8,206 nt of DNA, from assembly GCA_025056515.1 (NCBI GenBank), contig JANWWB010000295.1, positions 1-8,206 on the forward strand. Reading direction: 5' to 3'. The stretch is from Anaerolineales bacterium. GTDB lineage: Bacteria; Chloroflexota; Anaerolineae; Anaerolineales; Villigracilaceae. The notes below the pieces were generated by a model. That model did not search any database, was not told where the DNA came from, and worked only from the letters and a program-made list of their open reading frames with translations. A program made the position numbers and the translations under genes. Of this stretch, positions 1 to 5,918 are shown piece after piece; position 1 is the stretch's first letter; each line of letters begins with the position of its first letter.

Positions 1-618
1 TACGGCCTCTCCGAAGCGCCGACGGCTACGCACTGTAATCCACTGCAAGGCGAGAATCGCTTCGGCTCGATTGGTCTGCCTCTGCCCGATGTGGAGGCAA
101 AAATTGTCAGCCTGGAGGATGGAAAAACCGAGATGCCGATCGGCGAGGCAGGAGAACTGATTATCCGCAGCCCGCAGGTGATGCAAGGCTACCATAATCG
201 CCCTGAAGAGACGGCCATCGCCTTGCGAAACGGTTGGCTCTACACGGGTGATATTGCCCGTATGGATGCCGATGGATATTTTTACATTGTAGACCGAAAG
301 AAGGACCTGATTAAACCGGGCGGGATGGAAGTTTGGCCGCGCGAGGTCGAAGAGGCGATTGCGGCGCATCCCAAGGTGCTCGAAGTGGCCGTAGCGGGCA
401 TCCCCGATGACTATCGTGGCGAAACGGTCAAGGCGTGGATTGTCTTGCGTCCTGGCGAGACGCTGACGGCAGAAGAGGTGCAAGCTTGGTGTCGGGAGCG
501 GTTGGCGCCGTTCAAAGTCCCGACTCACATTGAATTTCGCGAGCAGCTGCCCAAGTCTACAGTCGGGAAAATCCTCAAGCGCGAACTCATTCGTCAAGAG
601 CAAGAGCGGGGAAGATGA
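1..618 (+). CDS. Acyl-CoA synthetase / AMP-dependent ligase, 3' part (N-terminus outside window)
   Basis: Activates a carboxylic acid, most likely a fatty acid, to an acyl-adenylate and then to acyl-CoA in the cytoplasm. The frame is open from base 1, so only the last 205 residues are present. The fragment opens with YGLSEA, the A5 motif of the adenylate-forming family. GWLYTGD (fragment residues about 78-84) carries the aspartate that binds the ATP ribose, and [11 protein letters not shown] (about 98-108) is the hinge before the small C-terminal domain. [13 protein letters not shown] (about 184-196) is the A10 motif with the catalytic lysine in GK. All expected C-terminal motifs are intact and the protein ends at a normal distance after A10. 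Substrate chain length cannot be judged without the N-terminal pocket; a medium/long-chain fatty-acid ligase is the likeliest member. The GTG at 91 is internal, not a start. The stop overlaps the next gene's start by 4 nt. Confidence 0.9.
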   Translation, partial: YGLSEAPTATHCNPLQGENRFGSIGLPLPDVEAKIVSLEDGKTEMPIGEAGELIIRSPQVMQGYHNRPEETAIALRNGWLYTGDIARMDADGYFYIVDRKKDLIKPGGMEVWPREVEEAIAAHPKVLEVAVAGIPDDYRGETVKAWIVLRPGETLTAEEVQAWCRERLAPFKVPTHIEFREQLPKSTVGKILKRELIRQEQERGR

Positions 619-1205
619 GTCTAGCCCTCACACCGGTTTCGCTCGTTCTCGTCTGTGTCGTGCCAACGCCGCGCGACCTGGAAATTGCCCGCCTGCTGGG
701 GTGGTATCGGATTCCTTTTCGTACGGCGCCGAAGGTGATAGCTGTGGATTACCTGGCTTTTTACCAGCCGGCTTCGTTTGGGGAGCGAGGTGGCCAGATT
801 GAATACATCGCAGCAGTTCGAGGACATGAATTGACGACCCGCGCCGAGTTGCTACGGGATGAAGCTGACCATCCTCGTGCCCACGAGGAGTACTACAAAA
901 TTCAGCTGGGGCCGCTGGAGCGCTTGCCTACCCCGATTCGGGCCGGTCGCTGGAGGCGTCTGACATTTCTCTACACAACCGGCGAATATCTTCTGAAAGC
1001 GCGCACACTCCATGACTTGACGCTCCAGAGCGGCGAACGCACGCTTTTGTGGCGGGCTTTGCGTGAGCGTGCCCAGAACGCCGGGTTGTACCACACGGAT
1101 TTACCCGAAGCCGATCTACCACCGGAGGTATTGGCGATGCTGTTGGGGATTCGAGAAGGGCCTCAAAGAAGGAAAGAAAACGCCCAGGAGGATGAAATCA
1201 TCTAA
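615..1205 (+). CDS. Conserved-looking protein of unknown function (196 aa)
   Basis: I do not recognise a named family. The ATG overlaps the upstream acyl-CoA ligase stop (ATGA), which indicates translational coupling and makes this start secure; a GGGGA purine run lies just upstream. The N-terminus is hydrophobic (LVLVCVVP, residues about 10-17) but is followed at once by [16 protein letters not shown], so it looks like a buried beta strand rather than a signal peptide. The middle is rich in aromatic and charged residues: VDYLAFYQ (about 44-51), [27 protein letters not shown] and [14 protein letters not shown]. The alternation of short strands with FYQ, YYKIQLG and an Arg/Phe-rich strand recalls small PUA/EVE/ASCH-type nucleic-acid-binding barrels, but that is inference from pattern only. 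The last 20 residues are polar and probably disordered. The link with the ligase may be only transcriptional. Confidence refers to it being a real gene. Confidence 0.8.
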   Translation: MSLALTPVSLVLVCVVPTPRDLEIARLLGWYRIPFRTAPKVIAVDYLAFYQPASFGERGGQIEYIAAVRGHELTTRAELLRDEADHPRAHEEYYKIQLGPLERLPTPIRAGRWRRLTFLYTTGEYLLKARTLHDLTLQSGERTLLWRALRERAQNAGLYHTDLPEADLPPEVLAMLLGIREGPQRRKENAQEDEII

Positions 1206-1314
1206 TCCCCTGCCCCGGTTTGATTGTTGCCCTGTAGATTGCTTGCAGACATAGGATGATCTCTCGAAGTTTCTGCGATCCGTTAAAGGCGATCAAGCCT
1301 CAACCTGATACTAA

Positions 1315-1350
1315 GAAGCCATCTCCTCCGGTCATTCAGGAGATGGCTTC
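1315..1350. terminator. Perfect 13-bp inverted repeat between convergent genes, probable shared terminator
   Basis: The arms 1315-1327 (GAAGCCATCTCCT) and 1338-1350 (AGGAGATGGCTTC) are exactly complementary around a 10-nt loop. The hairpin sits 110 nt after the 196-aa gene and 60 nt after the cysS stop, where a bidirectional terminator is expected. No clear T-tract follows on either strand, so it is not a textbook intrinsic terminator. It could instead protect 3' ends. The rest of the 1206-1410 gap shows nothing else that I can support. Confidence 0.6.
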
Positions 1351-1410
1351 ATCTCATCCAAGGGGGTGGGCTTTGGCGTCTGCTATAGCGTAGCGAGGCA
1401 GAGGATGATT

Positions 1411-2805
1411 TCACCAATGCCAGGTAGAGCCTTCGCGAGTGTCTTCAACGGTCACACCAAGCTCCTTCAAGCGGTCGCGAATCAGATCAGAAAGCGCCCA
1501 GTTTTTCTGCTTGCGCAGTTCGTTGCGGACTTGCAAGAGAAGGTCCACAAACGGAGCGGCATCGCTATGGCGGGAGACCTTCTCGAGGCGCAGGCCCAGG
1601 ACGCCGGTTAGCTCGCGGAGCACAGCTTGCGCCGGAGCAAGTTGTGCATCTGTTGCGCCCTGGTCGCGCGCTGTGTTGATAGCACGTACGAGGTCATGCA
1701 GAGCCGCCAACGCCAGAGGGGTATTGAAGTCGTCATCCATGGCCTCGCAGAACGCCTGACGGGTCGCTTCGGCCTGCGCAGAGAGAGCTTGGGCGTTTTC
1801 TGTTGACAGACCGTTCGCCCCGGGGAGAGCCGGCTTGAGGCCAGAGCGCAGCCGTTCGAGTGATTTCTCGGCGGCATCGAGCACTTCGTCGTTGAAAGCA
1901 AGCGGGGCGCGATAGGACGAATTCAGGATGAGCATACGCATCACATCCGCCTCACGTTGGCGTAAAAATTCCTTGATCGGGATGATGTTACCCAACGATT
2001 TGGACATTTTTTCCCCGCTCAACTGCAACATGCCGTTGTGCACCCAATAGCGAGCAAAGGGTTTGCCGGTGAACGACTCGGATTGCGCAATTTCGTTTTC
2101 GTGGTGAGGGAAGATGAGGTCGTTGCCTCCGCCGTGAATATCGATCTGCTCGCCTAATTCGGCCAGATTCATGGCTGAGCATTCGATGTGCCACCCCGGC
2201 CTTCCTTTGCCCCAGGGGGAGTCCCAAGCTGGTTCACCCGGTTTGGCGGCTTTCCAAAGAGCAAAATCCATCGGATGCTCTTTCATCTCGCCGACCTCGA
2301 TGCGCGCTCCGGCCATCATCTCTTCCAGGCGGCGACCGGAAAGCTTGCCATAGTCTTCATCTTTGCTAACGCGGAAATACACATCTCCATTGCCAGGGGC
2401 ATAGGCATAGCCGCGTTCAATCAATCCCTGCACCATCTCGATAATTTTGTCCATCGTCTGCGTGGCGCGCGGGGCGGCGGTCGGCGGTAGGACGTTTAGA
2501 GCGGCCATGTCTTCTTCAAAAGATTGAATGTAACGTTCGGCCAGACGATGGGGATCCTCTCCGAGTTCATGGGCGCGGCGGATAATTTTGTCATCGACAT
2601 CGGTATAGTTGCGGACAAATCGCACCTCGTAGCCGCGATACATCAGGTAACGGCGAATGACATCAAAGACAATGGCCGACATGGCATGGCCGACATGGGC
2701 ATCGTTGTAGACTGTTACGCCACAGACGTACATTTTGACTTTGCCTGGTTCCAAGGTCTGGAATTCTTCCACTTTGCGGGTTAGAGTGTTATAGATGCGC
2801 AACAT
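1411..2805 (-). CDS. cysS: Cysteinyl-tRNA synthetase
   Basis: Charges tRNA-Cys with cysteine, a class Ia aminoacyl-tRNA synthetase of the cytoplasm. The 464-aa product has the usual length. The HIGH motif is HVGH (residues 37-40) and KMSKS is exact at 266-270. The four zinc ligands that select the cysteine thiol are Cys28, Cys209 (in WHIECSAM), His234 and Glu238 (in FPHHENE). These fall at the same numbers as I recall for the E. coli enzyme when translation starts at the ATG at 2805. A longer reading from TTG at 2820 is possible, but that TTG forms part of the TTGAGG ribosome binding site, so I prefer the ATG. The C-terminus ends [12 protein letters not shown], close to the normal family ending. 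The start lies 4 nt after the stop of the PIN-TRAM gene, so the two are co-transcribed. No T-box leader precedes it. Confidence 0.96.
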   Translation of the reverse strand: MLRIYNTLTRKVEEFQTLEPGKVKMYVCGVTVYNDAHVGHAMSAIVFDVIRRYLMYRGYEVRFVRNYTDVDDKIIRRAHELGEDPHRLAERYIQSFEEDMAALNVLPPTAAPRATQTMDKIIEMVQGLIERGYAYAPGNGDVYFRVSKDEDYGKLSGRRLEEMMAGARIEVGEMKEHPMDFALWKAAKPGEPAWDSPWGKGRPGWHIECSAMNLAELGEQIDIHGGGNDLIFPHHENEIAQSESFTGKPFARYWVHNGMLQLSGEKMSKSLGNIIPIKEFLRQREADVMRMLILNSSYRAPLAFNDEVLDAAEKSLERLRSGLKPALPGANGLSTENAQALSAQAEATRQAFCEAMDDDFNTPLALAALHDLVRAINTARDQGATDAQLAPAQAVLRELTGVLGLRLEKVSRHSDAAPFVDLLLQVRNELRKQKNWALSDLIRDRLKELGVTVEDTREGSTWHW

Positions 2806-2809
2806 ACGG

Positions 2810-3856
2810 TTATTCCTCAAGTCTGGCGAAAATCATGCGACCGGCGGCCGTTTGAAGCACTTTGGTCACAGAAACATCTCGAGTCTGTCCGATTAACTTT
2901 TGGCCGTTTTCCACAACAACCATGGTCCCGTCGTCAAGATAACCGATGCCTTGATTGGGTTCTTTCCCCTCTTGAATAATGCTGATGGTGAGCACTTCGC
3001 CTGGCAGAACAACTGACTTGACAGCGTTGGCGAGTTCGTTAACATTCAGGATCGGAACACCCTGCAATTCAGCAATCCGATTGAGGTTGTAATCATTGGT
3101 CAGAATCGGGCATTTGAGCTGACGCGCCAGGATAATCAGTTTGTCATCTACATCTCGCACACCTTCCACGTCAAGGTCCGAAATACGAACGATGATGGAG
3201 GGGATTTTCTGCAGTTCGGCCAAAACCTGTAGACCGCGTCGTCCACGCGCGCGACGCAAATTGTCCGGCGAATCAGCCACATACTGAAGTTCGTTGAGAA
3301 TAAAGCGCGGAATTAGAAGAGTTCCAGGCAAAAATCCGGTGCGAGCAATGTCGGCGACGCGCCCATCGATGATGACACTGGTATCCAGCAAAATCGTGCG
3401 CTGACCAATCGAAGCAAAAAGCCCACTCTCATTACGGCTAGAGATCCCCTGCAGAAGAGTCGCAATATCGTTTTGCCGCATGACGAAGAGGGAAATGCCG
3501 AAGTAACAAAACAGCACAACTCCCACAAAGGGTAAAATCCTTCCAAGCGGGTCGGGTAAGAGAGAAAGCGGAAACGAGAGGAGCGCCGCAATAATCAAGC
3601 CAACAACCAAGCCAATCATGGCAGAAAAGAGCGTTTCTGCAGAGAGCTTGAGCAGTAGACTTTTGAGTGCACGCACCGGACGGGTAGTGAAGTAGGGAGT
3701 TGTGACCAGGCCGAACAGTGCCCCAAGCAAGCTGAATGTCAAAGTATAAAGCGGCTGGTATTCAAGATAGAATTGTTCTAACCAATTACCCAGAAATGCT
3801 CCCAAAATAGAAAACACAATCATGCCGAAAATGCGGAAGAAAAAATCAATGCTCAT
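2810..3856 (-). CDS. YacL-type membrane protein with PIN and TRAM domains
   Basis: Predicted membrane-anchored RNase-fold protein of the YacL family (PIN domain plus TRAM domain). Numbering from the ATG at 3856 gives 348 aa. Four hydrophobic spans lie at about residues 5-26, 37-56, 76-100 and 104-126. The PIN domain follows, starting with [12 protein letters not shown]: Asp158, Glu189 (NELQ), Asp237/238 (DVDDKLI) and Asp255 (LTNDYNL) are the acidic metal-binding residues, all present. The [11 protein letters not shown] segment is typical of this family. The last ~65 residues ([12 protein letters not shown] to the end) form a TRAM domain, a small RNA-binding barrel. The cellular target is not known to me. 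A start at 3868 adds four residues, but it has no ribosome binding site, while GGAG sits 6 nt before 3856. First gene of an operon with cysS, with a promoter at 3904-3932. Confidence 0.88.
   Translation of the reverse strand: MSIDFFFRIFGMIVFSILGAFLGNWLEQFYLEYQPLYTLTFSLLGALFGLVTTPYFTTRPVRALKSLLLKLSAETLFSAMIGLVVGLIIAALLSFPLSLLPDPLGRILPFVGVVLFCYFGISLFVMRQNDIATLLQGISSRNESGLFASIGQRTILLDTSVIIDGRVADIARTGFLPGTLLIPRFILNELQYVADSPDNLRRARGRRGLQVLAELQKIPSIIVRISDLDVEGVRDVDDKLIILARQLKCPILTNDYNLNRIAELQGVPILNVNELANAVKSVVLPGEVLTISIIQEGKEPNQGIGYLDDGTMVVVENGQKLIGQTRDVSVTKVLQTAAGRMIFARLEE
2815..2818 (-). promoter_or_regulatory. Ribosome binding site of cysS, decides the ATG start
   Basis: On the minus strand GAGG lies 9 nt before the ATG at 2805, inside the last codons of the upstream gene. 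A TTG start at 2820 would lie within this site and has no site of its own that I can see. Confidence 0.6.
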
Positions 3857-3862
3857 CAATAA

Positions 3863-3866
3863 CTCC
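3863..3866 (-). promoter_or_regulatory. Ribosome binding site for the PIN-TRAM gene, favours start at 3856
   Basis: On the minus strand GGAG is followed by 6 nt and then the ATG at 3856. The alternative ATG at 3868 overlaps this site and is preceded by a sequence (CATCTCGAA) with no purine-rich site. The site is only four bases, so the choice is moderate. Confidence 0.45.
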
Positions 3867-3903
3867 ATTTCGAGATGAATTCAGTCAGAATGAATGCCTG
3901 ACA

Positions 3904-3932
3904 AATATAGCATGGCTACTATCATCCGTCAA
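3904..3932 (-). promoter_or_regulatory. Sigma70-type promoter of the PIN-TRAM/cysS operon
   Basis: Read on the minus strand, TTGACG (3932-3927) is followed by exactly 17 nt and TATATT (3909-3904). Both hexamers differ from consensus by one base. Transcription would start near 3897, giving a leader of about 40 nt before the ATG at 3856, too short for a riboswitch or T-box. Confidence 0.65.
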
Positions 3933-3944
3933 CCAAGCTTGGGA

Positions 3945-4039
3945 CAAAGTCTGCTAACTTCTGACCAAGATGGGGATTTCTCCTGCTTGCTACAGCGTGA
4001 GAAAAGTTGTCTCAAGAGATGTCTGCTGGGCAGACTTTG
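3945..4039. repeat. Inverted repeat CAAAGTCTGC / GCAGACTTTG with a competing inner hairpin
   Basis: CAAAGTCTGC at 3945-3954 is the exact reverse complement of 4030-4039. The right arm can also pair locally: GTCTGC (4021-4026) and GCAGAC (4030-4035) form a tight 6-bp hairpin with a 3-nt loop. GCTAAC follows both GTCTGC-bearing ends (3953-3958 and 4040-4045) as a direct repeat. This gives two mutually exclusive pairings for one arm. Confidence 0.55.
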
Positions 4040-4054
4040 GCTAACGCAGATGAA

Positions 4055-4075
4055 GCCATGCGCTTGGGCATAGGC
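4055..4075. repeat. Small hairpin GCCATGC / GCATAGGC
   Basis: GCCATGC at 4055-4061 pairs with 4068-4075, with one bulged A at 4072 and a 6-nt loop. It lies between the two larger repeat clusters. It may be chance on its own; it is listed because it adds to the density of pairing in this region. Confidence 0.3.
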
Positions 4076-4092
4076 GTGAACACCTTAAGCCC

Positions 4093-4180
4093 TCGAAGTG
4101 ATTCTTCTCGGACAAGGATCACTTTGACTGCTTGTCCTGGGGCTGGTCTGGTTTGGCAAGCATAGTATAATCAAAGTGAT
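4093..4180. repeat. Three related segments: TCGAAGTGAT, ATCACTTTGA, TCAAAGTGAT, plus an interlocked stem
   Basis: ATCACTTTGA (4118-4127) is the perfect complement of TCAAAGTGAT (4171-4180) and also pairs over 10 positions, with one G-T, with TCGAAGTGAT (4093-4102). The two outer segments are therefore near-identical direct repeats competing for the same middle partner. In addition GGACAAG (4110-4116), inside the loop of the first stem, is exactly complementary to CTTGTCC (4131-4137) outside it, which is a pseudoknot topology in RNA. As DNA the three segments could be operator sites, the last one touching the TATAAT at 4166-4171. Confidence 0.5.
4166..4171 (+). promoter_or_regulatory. Possible -10 element of the prs promoter
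   Basis: A perfect TATAAT on the plus strand. No acceptable -35 hexamer lies 16-18 nt upstream (the segment reads CTGGTC) and there is no TG extension. If used, possibly with an activator, transcription would begin near 4178 and give a leader of about 180 nt. No better plus-strand promoter was found closer to prs. Confidence 0.35.
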
Positions 4181-4238
4181 GAGAGGTTATTATCTCACCA
4201 CCCTCTTTTCAAGCAGAGCTAATTGCCAAAGGGGAGGT

Positions 4239-4322
4239 ATGTGCAAGGAGGAGGTCGTAGTGCTAATGAGAGGCGTTCTCCCTTTAGGATGAATGCTGTC
4301 AGCGCCTCATCGAGCCGGTTGA
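4239..4322 (+). other. Two abutting very short reading frames in the prs leader, possible leader peptides
   Basis: ATG at 4239 opens a 17-codon frame ending with TGA at 4290-4292. In the same frame GTG at 4260 and ATG at 4266 follow the strong purine-rich site AAGGAGGAGG (4245-4254). ATG at 4293 directly follows that TGA and opens a 9-codon frame ending at 4322. ATGAGAGGCG (4266-4275) can pair, with a two-base bulge, with CGCCTCAT (4303-4310). The strong ribosome-binding-like sequence without a long frame is the only reason to list this; the frames could be chance. Confidence 0.25.
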
Positions 4323-4358
4323 TTTGATAACTGATCCACGTGAAAGAGATGTAAGCCT

Positions 4359-5345
4359 ATGACGCAATCGCATGAAATGAAAATCTATGGCGGAATCAAG
4401 CTATATGCAGGGACGGCATCGCTGGAACTGGCGAGCAAGATAGCCGCCTATCTGGGCGAAACGCTGTGTGGGCGGGACATTATTGAGTTTCCGAACGAAA
4501 ACTTGTTTGTTAAGCTGCATAGCAGCGCTCGAGGCCAAGATGTTTATGTCATTCAACATACCGCCTCGCCTGTCCACCGTAACCTAATGGAATTGCTCAT
4601 CTTGCTCCAGACCCTACGCCTGGACTCGGCGGCGCGGGTTACGGCGGTCATCCCCTACCTGTGTTATGGCCGCTCAGATAAGAAAGACCAGCCGCGCGTC
4701 CCGATTACCGCTCGCTTGGTCGCCGATATGATTCAGGTCGCCGGCGCCGACCGCTATATGACCCTCGACCCGCATGCCTACCAGATTCAAGGTTTCTTTT
4801 CCATCCCCGGCGATGTCCTGAATTCACAATACTTGTTGGTCAATTATGTCCGCGACCATCTCTTGAAGGAGATGAGAGACCCGGTCGTCGTAACGGTTGA
4901 TCTAGGCTATGCCAAAAAGGGGCGGAACTTCGCCGCCGGATTAGATCTTCCGATTGCCTTCATCGAGAAACGGCGTCTCTCGAACGATGCCAAAGCCCAA
5001 GCATTGACCGTGATCGGCAATGTCCAAGATCGCGATGTCATCTTGGTAGATGATGAAGTGGATACAGGTGGTTCGATTGTGCAGGCGGTTAATCTGGTCA
5101 AGGAAAACGGTGCGCGTGAGGTTTATGTTGCTTTCATTCATCCCGTCTTTTCAGCCAATGCGGCAGATAGGTTAGCGGCCTTGCCCGTGAAGCGTTACAT
5201 TACCACGGATACCGTGCCGATTTCCCCCGAAAAACAAGCGCTGTTTGGCGACCGTTTGGTTATTCTCAGCGTCGCTCCACTTCTGGGCGAGGTTATCCGT
5301 CGCGCCCATGAAGGACGAAGCGTTGGACAACTTTTCAACGAATAG
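4359..5345 (+). CDS. prs: Ribose-phosphate pyrophosphokinase (PRPP synthase), divergent type
   Basis: Makes PRPP from ribose 5-phosphate and ATP for nucleotide, histidine, tryptophan and NAD synthesis in the cytoplasm. The 328-aa product is slightly longer than the usual ~315 because of about 12 extra N-terminal residues. Conserved signatures: RVPITARLVADM (about 113-124), DPHAYQIQGFF with the metal-binding His139, Asp181, the flexible catalytic loop EKRR with Lys204 and Arg206, and the PRPP loop VDDEVDTGGS (230-239) with Asp231, Asp232 and Asp235. Several usually fixed positions differ: the FSDGE adenine-contact segment reads FPNEN (44-48), YARQDR reads YGRSDK (103-108), and the segment after Asp181 reads LGYAKKGR instead of a GGxxRAR pattern. 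The catalytic residues are intact, so it is probably active, but nucleotide preference or allostery may differ. An ATG at 4377 is an alternative start; the site before 4359 (GAAAGAG) is weak. Likely co-transcribed with the bacterioferritin gene. Confidence 0.88.
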   Translation: MTQSHEMKIYGGIKLYAGTASLELASKIAAYLGETLCGRDIIEFPNENLFVKLHSSARGQDVYVIQHTASPVHRNLMELLILLQTLRLDSAARVTAVIPYLCYGRSDKKDQPRVPITARLVADMIQVAGADRYMTLDPHAYQIQGFFSIPGDVLNSQYLLVNYVRDHLLKEMRDPVVVTVDLGYAKKGRNFAAGLDLPIAFIEKRRLSNDAKAQALTVIGNVQDRDVILVDDEVDTGGSIVQAVNLVKENGAREVYVAFIHPVFSANAADRLAALPVKRYITTDTVPISPEKQALFGDRLVILSVAPLLGEVIRRAHEGRSVGQLFNE

Positions 5346-5360
5346 TCGACCTCTCTGACA

Positions 5361-5367
5361 AAAGGAG
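5361..5367 (+). promoter_or_regulatory. Ribosome binding site of the bacterioferritin gene
   Basis: AAAGGAG lies 5 nt before the ATG at 5373. It is the clearest ribosome binding site in the window, suggesting that the gene is translated efficiently and independently of prs. Confidence 0.7.
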
Positions 5368-5372
5368 AAACT

Positions 5373-5840
5373 ATGCAAGGGAAACCTGAAATTCTTGAAG
5401 TTCTCAACATGTTGCTGGCCGATGAGCTGACCGCTATCAATCAGTACATTGTGCACTCCGAAATGTGCGCCAATTGGGGCTACGAGCGTCTCCATGAATT
5501 TTCTGAGAAGCGCGCCATTGACGAGATGAAGCACGCTGAAAAATTGATCGCCCGTATCCTCTTCTTGGAGGGCCGCCCGATTGTGAGCCGGCTCAATCCG
5601 ATGCATATTGGCGAAACTGTGGAAATGCAGTTGCGACATGACTTGGAGAGTGAAACGGCTGCTATTCGCGCCTATAACGATGCAATCCGAAAGTGTGCCG
5701 ACTTGGGCGACAATGGGACTCGCGAACTGCTGGAAGAGATCCTTGAAGATGAGGAAGAACACCTGGACCGACTAGAAGCGCAACTTGAACAAATTGCCCA
5801 GATGGGCATTCAGATCTATCTGGCTGAACAGTTGCACTAA
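5373..5840 (+). CDS. bfr: Bacterioferritin (haem-type, 24-subunit iron store)
   Basis: Oxidises Fe(II) at a di-iron ferroxidase centre and stores it as ferric mineral inside a hollow protein shell. The 155-aa protein is a four-helix bundle of normal length. Every ferroxidase ligand is present at the family's standard numbering: Glu18, Glu51, His54, Glu94, Glu127 and His130, with Tyr25 nearby. Met52 in IDEMKHAEK is the axial ligand of the haem held between two subunits, so this is a true haem-binding bacterioferritin rather than a plain ferritin or Dps. The C-terminal helix (QMGIQIYLAEQ) is typical. It follows prs by 27 nt with its own strong ribosome binding site and no terminator between, and is closed by a terminator at 5846-5871. 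No Fur-box-like operator was recognised in the short gap. Confidence 0.95.
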   Translation: MQGKPEILEVLNMLLADELTAINQYIVHSEMCANWGYERLHEFSEKRAIDEMKHAEKLIARILFLEGRPIVSRLNPMHIGETVEMQLRHDLESETAAIRAYNDAIRKCADLGDNGTRELLEEILEDEEEHLDRLEAQLEQIAQMGIQIYLAEQLH

Positions 5841-5845
5841 CCGGC

Positions 5846-5871
5846 AGGGGCGCAAACCTGCACCCCTTTTT
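5846..5871 (+). terminator. Intrinsic terminator after prs-bfr
   Basis: AGGGG (5846-5850) pairs with CCCCT (5863-5867). After a C-A mismatch, GCA (5852-5854) pairs with TGC (5859-5861) around a 4-nt loop, and TTTT follows at 5868-5871. It starts 5 nt after the bfr stop. Confidence 0.75.
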
Positions 5872-5918
5872 ATCAGGTTTATCGGAAGGGACTTTTGGAG
5901 GTCCATAGGTCACCTTTC

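Larger units (their letters stand above)
3933..4358. other. Intergenic region between divergent operons, rich in inverted repeats, no convincing gene
   Basis: About 425 bp beyond the minus-strand promoter and before prs. I find no reading frame with family resemblance, no tRNA, and none of the signatures I know for SRP RNA, RNase P RNA or a T-box. It holds two clusters of complementary segments (3945-4039 and 4093-4180), a hairpin at 4055-4075, a -10-like TATAAT at 4166-4171 and, nearer prs, a purine-rich stretch with very short reading frames (4231-4322). Part of it is presumably the promoter and leader of prs; whether it also encodes a structured RNA is open. Confidence 0.6.

Noticed and set aside
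91..93. GTG as a start of the acyl-CoA ligase fragment.
   Set aside because: The frame is open to base 1 and the preceding codons encode the family motif YGLSEA, so the GTG is an internal valine.
4197..4212. On the minus strand GAGGGTGGTGAG resembles the AGGGTGG core of a T-box, and cysS is a common T-box target.
   Set aside because: It lies about 340 nt upstream of the operon's first start codon, outside the promoter at 3904-3932, with no terminator/antiterminator pair and no specifier loop visible.
3933..4358. SRP RNA, RNase P RNA, 6S RNA or a tRNA in the divergent intergenic region.
   Set aside because: I looked for the conserved cores I know for these RNAs on both strands and found none; the region is reported only as self-complementary.
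5172..5762. 196-codon open frame on the minus strand opposite the prs end and bfr.
   Set aside because: It is antisense to two genes with full conserved motifs, has no family resemblance and no start site support; it is a codon-use shadow.
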